Source: JBFGFG01 sp041627475
Lineage (GTDB): Bacteria > Actinomycetota > Nitriliruptoria > Nitriliruptorales > Nitriliruptoraceae
Length of the DNA: 9,446 nucleotides
Assembly: GCA_041627475.1 (NCBI GenBank)
Contig: JBFKQZ010000117.1
Coordinates: 1-9,446, forward strand
Direction of reading: 5' to 3'
Positions 1 through 5,254 of the stretch are shown in pieces (the stretch's first letter is position 1; each line of letters begins with the position of its first letter). The position numbers were made by a program, and so were the translations under genes. The notes beneath the pieces were generated by a model that was given only the letters and a program-made list of their open reading frames with translations, made no database searches and was not told the DNA's origin.

Positions 1-63
1 CCTGCACGGTGCGGCCCGTCCGCGTGCGGCAGACTCCGCGGTCCCACCGACCGGGACACCCCG
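1..63. other. Upstream region of the peptidase gene, nothing recognised
   Basis: No convincing promoter, ribosome site or gene end is visible in these bases. A GGGA at 54-57 is the only weak ribosome-site-like sequence before the ATG at 64. Confidence 0.3.
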
Positions 64-2229
64 ATGGCCGACCCCACCGTCGCACGCCGCGACGACCTCG
101 TCGAGGTGCTGCACGGCACCGAGGTCGCCGACCCGTACCGGTGGATGGAGGACCTCGGCTCCGACGAGCTCGCGCGGTGGGTCGACGCGATGGCGGACGA
201 GGCCCGGACGGCGCTCGACGCCCTCCCGGGTCGTGCGCTGTTGACGCGGTCGGTCGCCGCCGTGATGGACGTCCCGCGCGGCGGGGCCCCCTGGCGGCGC
301 GGGTACCGCTGGTTCCAGCTGCGCAACACCGGCCTCCAGGACCACGACGTGCTCTGGGCCGCTGACGACACCCCGGGTGACGGCACGGCGCCGGCGGCCG
401 GGTGGACGGTCCTGCTGGACCCGAACACCTGGGACGGCGCCGCGTCGCTCGGTCCGGTCGCCGCATCCCCCGACGGCGCGCTGCTCGCCTACGCCCGCAG
501 CGAGGCAGGATCGGACTGGCAGACGTGGCACGTGCGCGACGCGGCCACGGCCACGGACCTGCCCGACCAGGTGCCGTGGTCGAAGTTCGCCGGGGCCGCC
601 TGGCTGCCCGACGGCAGCGGCTTCCTCACGACGACCTACCCCGCCCCCGACCCGGACCGCACCCACGAGGCCGCCACCCGTGGCCAGCGCGTCGTGCTGC
701 ATCGGATGGGCGGCGACACGACGGTCGTGCACGAGCTCCCTGACGAGCCGGAGGCGGTGTTCGACCTCGAGGTGAGCCACGACGGGGGCTGGCTCGTCCT
801 CACCGTGGGGCGGGGGACCGACCCGACCAGCCGCCTGCAGGTCGCGGAGCTACGTGACGGCTCGCTCGGCCCGGTCCGCTGGCTCGTGGCCGAGGCGACC
901 GCACGGTGGCACCCCGTGGGCGTCCTCGGGGGCGAGCTCGTCGCGGTCACCGACCACGACGCCCCGCGCCGACGCGTCGTCGCCCTGCCCCTGGACGGCA
1001 GTGGCGGCGTCCGCGAGGTGCTGCCGGAGGCCCCCGACCTGCTGGAGGTCGCACGGATCGCCGGTGCCGCGACCCCCGAGGACCGTGGGTGGCTGGTGAC
1101 GAGCCACCTCCGTGACGCCGCCAGCGTCGTCGCGGTCCACGACCTGGACGGCAGGCACGTGCACGACGTCCCGCTGGACGGGCTCGTCACGGTCGGCGAC
1201 CAGCACATCGGTGGAGAGCTCGCCACCAGCCGTCGGGACGGCGTGGTCCACATCCTGGCGACCTCGTTCGTCCGACCGTCGGTCCTGCTGCGGCACGACG
1301 CGGACCGGGGCGTGTCGACCCCGCTGGACCCGACCTGCGCCCCGACGGCCGACGACCACGACGGCGAGCCGGACGCCATGACGGTCGGCCGCGTCTTCGT
1401 GACCTCGGACGGGGTCCGCGTGCCGGTGTTCCTCCTGCACCGGGAGGACGTCCGGCCGAGCGGGACCGTCCCGACGGTCCTGTGGGGCTACGGCGGCTTC
1501 GACATCGCGATCACGCCCCACTTCCGTCCGGCGTGGCGGGCGTGGGTGGAGCAGGGAGGCGTGGTCGCCGTCGCCTGCCTGCGCGGCGGGAGCGAGTACG
1601 GCAGGGCGTGGGCCGACGACGGCCGGCTGCGCAACAAGCAGCACGTGTTCGACGACGCGCTGGCCGTCGCCGCCTGGCTCTGTGGCGAGGGGACCGCCCA
1701 CGACGGCCGGGACCCGGACGCTGCACCGGTCCAGCAGGACCCGTGGACGTCACCGGCCCACCTCGGCATCGAGGGCCGGTCGAACGGCGGGCTGCTCGCC
1801 GCGGCCTGCCTCGTCCAGGCACCCGGACGTTTCGGCTCGGTCGTCCCCGAGGTCGGCGTGCTCGACGCGCTGCGGTTCCACCGGTTCACGATCGGGTGGG
1901 CGTGGACGAGCGACTACGGCGACCCCGACGACGCCGAGGACTTCCGGTCCGCCCTGGCGTGGTCGCCGCTCCACAACCTCGTCGAGGGCGAGCACTACCC
2001 ACCGACGCTCGTGACGACCGCCGACACCGACGACCGCGTCGTGCCGAGCCACTCGTTCAAGTTCGCGGCCGCACTGCGCCATGCCCAGGGCGGCGACGAC
2101 CCCGTGCTGCTCCGCGTCGACCGGGCCGCGGGCCACGGGGCCGGCAAGCCCACGTCCCAGGTGATCGAGGAGCGCGTCGACGTGCTCGCATGGCACGCCC
2201 GCCACCTCGGGCTCGACCTCGGCACCTAG
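64..2229 (+). CDS. Prolyl oligopeptidase family serine peptidase (S9A)
   Basis: A 721-residue protein, close to the usual ~700 residues of prolyl oligopeptidases, which cut short peptides after proline. There is no signal peptide, so it is probably cytosolic. The N-terminus carries the family signature DPYRWMED (about residues 23-30). Residues ~76-440 should form the seven-bladed propeller that filters substrates by size. The alpha/beta-hydrolase domain follows, with YGGF (476-479) and RGGSEYG. The triad is visible: Ser573 in GRSNGG, Asp656 in DTDDRVVP and His691 in AGHGAGKP. Arg658 matches the substrate-binding arginine of the porcine enzyme (Arg643). An insertion of about 18 residues (544-561) precedes the strand leading to Ser573. 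The ATG start places the family N-terminus correctly, although the ribosome site is weak. It leads a probable three-gene unit. Oligopeptidase B is the alternative family member; its exact specificity is not settled by sequence. Confidence 0.95.
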   Translation: MADPTVARRDDLVEVLHGTEVADPYRWMEDLGSDELARWVDAMADEARTALDALPGRALLTRSVAAVMDVPRGGAPWRRGYRWFQLRNTGLQDHDVLWAADDTPGDGTAPAAGWTVLLDPNTWDGAASLGPVAASPDGALLAYARSEAGSDWQTWHVRDAATATDLPDQVPWSKFAGAAWLPDGSGFLTTTYPAPDPDRTHEAATRGQRVVLHRMGGDTTVVHELPDEPEAVFDLEVSHDGGWLVLTVGRGTDPTSRLQVAELRDGSLGPVRWLVAEATARWHPVGVLGGELVAVTDHDAPRRRVVALPLDGSGGVREVLPEAPDLLEVARIAGAATPEDRGWLVTSHLRDAASVVAVHDLDGRHVHDVPLDGLVTVGDQHIGGELATSRRDGVVHILATSFVRPSVLLRHDADRGVSTPLDPTCAPTADDHDGEPDAMTVGRVFVTSDGVRVPVFLLHREDVRPSGTVPTVLWGYGGFDIAITPHFRPAWRAWVEQGGVVAVACLRGGSEYGRAWADDGRLRNKQHVFDDALAVAAWLCGEGTAHDGRDPDAAPVQQDPWTSPAHLGIEGRSNGGLLAAACLVQAPGRFGSVVPEVGVLDALRFHRFTIGWAWTSDYGDPDDAEDFRSALAWSPLHNLVEGEHYPPTLVTTADTDDRVVPSHSFKFAAALRHAQGGDDPVLLRVDRAAGHGAGKPTSQVIEERVDVLAWHARHLGLDLGT

Positions 2230-2245
2230 GCTGGTCGGACGCACC

Positions 2246-2251
2246 GAGGAG
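2246..2251 (+). promoter_or_regulatory. Ribosome binding site fixing the GTG start of the SRPBCC gene
   Basis: GAGGAG lies five bases before the GTG at 2257, within the 27-base gap after the peptidase stop. It supports the GTG start and translation from a shared transcript. Confidence 0.7.
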
Positions 2252-2256
2252 CCCCT

Positions 2257-2712
2257 GTGCACGTCGAACTGCAACGCGAGACCACGGCCGACCCGGCCAC
2301 CGTCTGGGCGGTCGTGACCGACCTCGAGGGATCCGTCGACACGCTCTCCGGGGTGACGGCGGTCGAGCGGGTCGCCGGGCCCGAGGGCTTCGCGGTCGGC
2401 ACCCGCTGGCGCGAGACCCGCGTGCTGTTCGGCAAGGAGGCCTCCGAGGAGATGGAGGTCACCGCCATCGAGTCGGGTCGCAGCTACACCGTCGAGGCGG
2501 ACAACCACGGCACCCACTACGTGTCGCGCATGATCGTCGAGCCGTCGGGCGAGGGCAGCCTGCTCCGGATGACGTTCGGCGCCGAGCAGGCCGGCCGCTT
2601 CAACCGGCTGCTGGCGAGGACGGTCGGCAAGGCGTTCGAGGGCGCGACCCGCAAGGCGCTGCAACAGGACCTCGACGACATCGCGGCGGCGGCCGAGGCG
2701 AGGTCGGCCTGA
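2257..2712 (+). CDS. SRPBCC (START/polyketide-cyclase-like) family protein
   Basis: A 151-residue soluble protein with the layout of the SRPBCC helix-grip fold. A first strand (MHVELQRET) leads into a helix (DPATVWAVVTDLEG), then a run of beta strands (GTRWRETRVLF, EEMEVTAIE, SYTVEADN, THYVSRMIVEP, GSLLRMTF), and a long C-terminal helix from about residue 112 to the end. The fold makes a hydrophobic pocket for lipids or other small ligands. No catalytic residues can be assigned, so the ligand and role are unknown. The GTG start is supported by GAGGAG five bases upstream. The stop overlaps the next start by one base (TGATG), suggesting coupled translation with the YccF-family gene. Confidence 0.85.
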   Translation: MHVELQRETTADPATVWAVVTDLEGSVDTLSGVTAVERVAGPEGFAVGTRWRETRVLFGKEASEEMEVTAIESGRSYTVEADNHGTHYVSRMIVEPSGEGSLLRMTFGAEQAGRFNRLLARTVGKAFEGATRKALQQDLDDIAAAAEARSA

Positions 2713-3089
2713 TGGGCGCACTGCGGACCGTCGCCAACATCGTCTGGCTGGTCGTGGCCGGCTGGGAGCTGCTGCTGGCGTGGTGGTTCGCCGCGCTGCT
2801 GGTCTGCCTCACGGTCGTCGGGATCCCGTTCGGCGTGCAGCTGTTCAAGATCGGGCTGTACGCAGCGTGGCCCTTCGGACGGCGTGCCGAGGTCGTGCGC
2901 AGCAACGCGCTCGGCACGCTCGGCAACGTGCTCTGGGTCGTGCTGATCGGGTGGTGGCTCGCGCTGGCACACGTCGTGGCCGCTGTCGCCGTCGCGATCA
3001 CGATCGTCGGCCTCCCCGCTGCCTGGGTGAACCTGAAGCTCGTGCCGATCGCGTTCACCCCGTTCGGTCGCGAGGTCGTCACGACGTGA
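2712..3089 (+). CDS. YccF domain-containing membrane protein (DUF307)
   Basis: A 125-residue integral membrane protein of the YccF family, whose function is unknown. It contains two related units, as in Escherichia coli YccF. The first runs NIVWLVVAGWELLLAWW, then TVVGIPFGVQLFKIGLYAAWPFGR. The second runs NVLWVVLIGWWLALAHV, then TIVGLPAAWVNLKLVPIAFTPFGR. Each unit holds a hydrophobic segment around a GW motif, a [IV]VG[IL]P turn and an ending P-F-G-R. About four membrane-associated segments are expected. The ATG overlaps the stop of the SRPBCC gene by one base, so the true start is here and not in the much longer open frame that reads through from 1482, which is a shadow of the peptidase. A strong hairpin follows the stop directly. 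Confidence 0.88.
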   Translation: MGALRTVANIVWLVVAGWELLLAWWFAALLVCLTVVGIPFGVQLFKIGLYAAWPFGRRAEVVRSNALGTLGNVLWVVLIGWWLALAHVVAAVAVAITIVGLPAAWVNLKLVPIAFTPFGREVVTT

Positions 3090-3118
3090 GACGCCCCCGC
3101 CACGAGGGCGAGGGCGTC
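3090..3118 (+). terminator. Probable terminator hairpin after the YccF-family gene
   Basis: Perfect 7-bp arms, GACGCCC (3090-3096) and GGGCGTC (3112-3118), with further GC pairing inside around a small loop. It begins on the base after the stop codon. There is no T-run, which is common for terminators in very GC-rich genomes. The convergent gene arrangement supports termination here. Confidence 0.5.
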
Positions 3119-3132
3119 ACGCGTCGGGCGCA

Positions 3133-3152
3133 GGACCGCCGTCAGGCGGCCC
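3133..3152 (-). terminator. Candidate terminator hairpin after sodN
   Basis: CCGCC (3136-3140) and GGCGG (3145-3149) pair around a GTCA loop, extended by two G-C pairs after one A/C mismatch. It lies 15 bases past the sodN stop on the minus strand and could also act on plus-strand readthrough. There is no T-run. Confidence 0.35.
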
Positions 3153-3167
3153 GGCACACCCGTCGGG

Positions 3168-3617
3168 TCACTTCGAGGGGTCGTTCGTCATCCACTCGGG
3201 CTTGCCGCCCTTGGTCTTCCAGAACGTGACGCTGATCTCGTCGATCGCGTCGATCAGGTCCTGGCCCACCTGCGGGTCCATGGACTTCTTGGCGTCGCCG
3301 GCGAGCTTGGTCGCCTTCCAGAACTGCTCGTGCAGCTCCGGGTACTCCTCGAGGTGCGGCGGCTTGAAGTAGTCGGTCCACAGCACCCAGAGGTGGTGCT
3401 TGACCAGCTCGGCGCGCTCCTCCTTGATGGCGATGCAACGGGCCCGGAAGACCTCGTCGTCGGAGTCGTGGTACTTCGTCGCGCTGTTGAGGACGGACTC
3501 GGCCTCGATCCGGGCCTGCTCGGGGTAGTAGACCCCGCAGAACAGGTCGCAGTGGGCGTCGACGGTCTCGACGCTGCGGAACGGGTTGGCCGCGGTGAGC
3601 AGGTCGGTGAATCGCAT
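3168..3617 (-). CDS. sodN: Nickel superoxide dismutase (Ni-SOD) precursor
   Basis: A 149-residue precursor of the cytosolic enzyme that converts superoxide to oxygen and hydrogen peroxide. A propeptide of about 21 residues ends TVDA, before the mature N-terminus HCDLFCGVY (22-30). Nickel is bound in the family by His1, Cys2 and Cys6; all three are present (His22, Cys23, Cys27). Glu17 (RIEAES) and Arg47 (KEER) fall at their Streptomyces positions. KHHLWVLWTDYFKPPHLEEYPELH is spread across the middle and a C-terminal FWKTK helix follows, as in the family. Oddities: Pro5 is Phe (TTC) and Asp10 is Tyr. The ATG at 3617 is preferred over an upstream TTG at 3650 because GAGAG lies nine bases before it and the propeptide length fits better. 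sodX is divergent next door, which strongly supports the call. Confidence 0.96.
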   Translation of the reverse strand: MRFTDLLTAANPFRSVETVDAHCDLFCGVYYPEQARIEAESVLNSATKYHDSDDEVFRARCIAIKEERAELVKHHLWVLWTDYFKPPHLEEYPELHEQFWKATKLAGDAKKSMDPQVGQDLIDAIDEISVTFWKTKGGKPEWMTNDPSK

Positions 3618-3656
3618 CTGTGTGCACTCTCGGTCGGGAACCGGTGTCAACGTGCC

Positions 3657-3685
3657 ACGCTAGCGGCGGGTACACCCACGTCGAG
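3657..3685 (-). promoter_or_regulatory. Candidate sodN promoter
   Basis: On the minus strand, TAGCGT (3657-3662) fits the actinobacterial -10 pattern TANNNT. CTCGAC (3680-3685) lies 17 bases upstream as a fair -35. Transcription would start near 3650, leaving a leader of about 33 bases with GAGAG as ribosome site. A TTGACA at 3645-3650 on the same strand has no good -10 partner. Assigned by pattern only. Confidence 0.35.
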
Positions 3686-3700
3686 AGGACGGACTGGACG

Positions 3701-4219
3701 ATGGGACCGACACGACGTCGGGGGCTGGCGCTCCTGGCCCTCTGGGCGGCCGCGCTGGCCGCCAACCGGTCCCTGCGTCGCGTCCGTGGCGGCTCGATGG
3801 CACCGACGCTGCTCGAGGACGACCTCGTCCTCGTCCTCCCGGTGCGGACGCCGGCCCGCGGGGAGGTCGTGCTGGTGCGCGACCCCCGCGACCCGAGTCA
3901 CGTCCAGGTGAAGCGCGTGGCGGGGCTGCCGGGCGAACGCATCGAGCTGCGCAACGGGACACTCGTCGTCGACGGCCGCCGTCACCGCGAGCCCCACCAG
4001 CACGGACGCGGCCCGGACGGTGGCCTCGTCGTCCCGGCCGACCACGTCGCCGTCCTGGGCGACGCACGGGACGCGTCGACGGACAGCCGCGTCTACGGGC
4101 CGGTGCCTCTCGACCTCGTCGACCGCCGCGTGCCCCTGCGCGTCTGGCCCCGCCCGGCACGGCTGCGGTCCGCCCCGGTCCCGGTCACCGCAGCCGACGC
4201 GCAGCGCCGCTCGGCCTGA
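3701..4219 (+). CDS. sodX: Nickel-type superoxide dismutase maturation protease (S26 signal-peptidase-like)
   Basis: A 172-residue peptidase of the signal peptidase I family, of the small type found beside sodN. It is expected to cut the SodN propeptide so that the nickel-binding histidine becomes the N-terminus. The Ser-Lys dyad is visible: Ser32 in GGSMAPTL and Lys71 in VQVKRVAGLPGE. The conserved C-terminal box is GDARDASTDSRVYGPV (120-135). One hydrophobic segment (about 8-21) after a basic start (RRR) probably anchors it in the membrane. Family members normally carry such a segment or a remnant of it, although SodN itself is cytosolic. The ATG is preferred to a GTG at 3620 because AGAGGA lies 11 bases upstream and the longer form would overlap the sodN promoter. 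The last ~25 residues are Arg/Pro-rich and look like a variable tail. The gene is divergent from sodN. Confidence 0.93.
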   Translation: MGPTRRRGLALLALWAAALAANRSLRRVRGGSMAPTLLEDDLVLVLPVRTPARGEVVLVRDPRDPSHVQVKRVAGLPGERIELRNGTLVVDGRRHREPHQHGRGPDGGLVVPADHVAVLGDARDASTDSRVYGPVPLDLVDRRVPLRVWPRPARLRSAPVPVTAADAQRRSA

Positions 4220-4234
4220 CGCTGGCCGGGGCGT

Positions 4235-4251
4235 GCGGCCGGGCGGCCCGC
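4235..4251 (+). terminator. Weak candidate terminator after sodX
   Basis: GCGGCC (4235-4240) can pair with GGCCCGC (4245-4251) around a GGGC loop with one bulged C, 15 bases after the sodX stop. Small GC-rich hairpins are easy to find in this composition. Confidence 0.25.
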
Positions 4252-4275
4252 TGTCGGTGCACGCGCTGCCGCTCG

Positions 4276-4321
4276 ACCGCCACGCATCGTGACCTCGGGC
4301 GGTGTACCGCCACAGATCGGG
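4276..4321 (+). repeat. Imperfect direct repeat, two copies 30 bases apart
   Basis: ACCGCCACGCATCGTG (4276-4291) and ACCGCCACAGATCGGG (4306-4321) match at 13 of 16 bases. The spacing is exactly 30 bases, about three helical turns. The pair lies in the gene-free stretch between sodX and the methyltransferase, just upstream of a promoter-like sequence at 4331, so paired operator sites are possible. Two copies alone may be chance. Confidence 0.3.
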
Positions 4322-4330
4322 CCCGCCGAG

Positions 4331-4360
4331 TTGCGCAGGTGTCGGGTGGCCTGCTACGAT
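4331..4360 (+). promoter_or_regulatory. Candidate promoter firing toward a hairpin, no gene downstream on its strand
   Basis: TTGCGC (4331-4336), an 18-base spacer and TACGAT (4355-4360) form one of the better promoter matches in the window. Transcription would begin near the A at 4367, about 11 bases before the hairpin at 4378. No plus-strand gene follows; readthrough would be antisense to the 3' end of the methyltransferase. Confidence 0.4.
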
Positions 4361-4377
4361 TCGCCCATCGCAACCTC

Positions 4378-4402
4378 AACGCCGCCCCCACCGGGCGGCG
4401 TT
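4378..4402. terminator. Perfect 10-bp hairpin between convergent genes, likely bidirectional terminator
   Basis: AACGCCGCCC (4378-4387) and GGGCGGCGTT (4393-4402) are perfect complements around a CCACC loop. On the minus strand it starts 15 bases after the methyltransferase stop. On the plus strand it lies about 160 bases past sodX. The A/T ends give a short T pair on either strand but no real T-run. It could instead be the body of a very short RNA started at about 4367. Confidence 0.55.
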
Positions 4403-4417
4403 CGTCGTGTCCGGCGG

Positions 4418-5254
4418 TCATCCACCGCCATCGCCGCGGTCGTCCTCGGCTGCTGGACGCCGACAGACGACGAGCAGCTCGGGGTCGTCGAGCCGCACCT
4501 CGGTGGCGTCGTACCGCCCCGGCTCGCACCCGACGACCTCCTCGACGACGAGGCCGGCGTCGTGACAGAGCCGCACCATCTCACCCACCGTCCACGCCGT
4601 GGTCCACAGGTCGAAGTCGCGCCGTGCGTGGTCCGGACCCCGGACCTCGGTGCGCTGGTGGTGGACGCCGTGGACCACGTCGTAGGCGTCGCCGTCGACG
4701 AGGTGGCGTGCGGCGAACAGGGCGTGGAACGCCGTCACCACGACCCTGCCGCCGGGCCGGACCAGTCGAGCCATCGTCCGCACGACCAGCCGGTCGGTGA
4801 CGGGGTGGGTGCCGAACGCGCCCTGGCAGAGCGTCCAGGCGACGTCGAAGGGCGCGGCCGCTGCCACGGCCGGGACGTCCTCGAGCTCCCGTGCGTCCCC
4901 GACGGTGAAGCGGCAACCCGGGACGCCGAACCCGGTCGCGACCTCGACGAGTGCCGGCGAGACGTCCACCCCGACCCCACGCAGACCGACGGTCTCGGCC
5001 AGCCGACGCAGGTGCCGACCCGTCCCGCAGCCCACGTCGAGCACCGTGTCGTCCGCCGTCAGTCCCAGGCGCCGGACCAGCGCGTCGACCTCGGCGACGG
5101 TCCCCTTCGTGAAGGCGTTGCGCTCGTAGTCGGCGCCCTGGAACTCCATGAGCGGGACGTAGAAGGCCTCGTCGTCCGACCCGGGGGGAGTCGGGCGCTC
5201 CACGGGTCGGTCCTCGTGGTCCCGCCACTGCGGTGGCAGCCAGGCGTCAGGCAT
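4418..5254 (-). CDS. Class I SAM-dependent methyltransferase
   Basis: A 278-residue Rossmann-fold methyltransferase. Motif I is VLDVGCGTGR (71-80), the acidic residue that should bind the SAM ribose is Asp97 in GVGVDVSP, and VGDARELED (118-126) supplies the adenine-side loop. A post-motif strand FDVAWTLCQGAFGTH, a PGGRVVV turn and a strand VRLDDPELLVVCRR complete the fold. The N-terminal EFQGADYERNAFTKGT segment before motif I is probably a substrate lid. The substrate is not evident. The start overlaps the end of the CCA-adding enzyme gene by eight bases (ATGCCTGA), so translation is probably coupled. That context permits, but does not show, an RNA substrate; small-molecule or quinone/lipid methylation is equally possible. 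The Asp/Gly-rich C-terminus is unremarkable. Confidence 0.9.
   Translation of the reverse strand: MPDAWLPPQWRDHEDRPVERPTPPGSDDEAFYVPLMEFQGADYERNAFTKGTVAEVDALVRRLGLTADDTVLDVGCGTGRHLRRLAETVGLRGVGVDVSPALVEVATGFGVPGCRFTVGDARELEDVPAVAAAAPFDVAWTLCQGAFGTHPVTDRLVVRTMARLVRPGGRVVVTAFHALFAARHLVDGDAYDVVHGVHHQRTEVRGPDHARRDFDLWTTAWTVGEMVRLCHDAGLVVEEVVGCEPGRYDATEVRLDDPELLVVCRRPAAEDDRGDGGG

Noticed and set aside
1750..2721. A 323-codon minus-strand open frame across the peptidase and SRPBCC genes
   Set aside because: It crosses two confidently identified genes on the other strand and resembles no family; a codon-bias shadow.
1482..3089. A 535-codon plus-strand open frame spanning the peptidase end, the SRPBCC gene and the YccF-family gene
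   Set aside because: Only its last 125 codons are a real gene. The upstream part is Arg/Gly-rich out-of-frame translation of the peptidase and SRPBCC genes.
3615..3650. An upstream TTG start for sodN adding 11 residues
   Set aside because: The ATG at 3617 has GAGAG nine bases upstream and a propeptide length nearer the family. The extension would begin at the predicted transcript start.
3645..3650. A consensus TTGACA -35 on the minus strand before sodN
   Set aside because: No TANNNT sequence lies 16-19 bases downstream; that position is GTGCAC and falls in the predicted leader.
4220..4417. A tRNA or other known RNA gene in the gap after sodX
   Set aside because: No cloverleaf, GTTC-type T-loop or CCA end could be traced. 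Only the hairpin at 4378-4402 is convincing.
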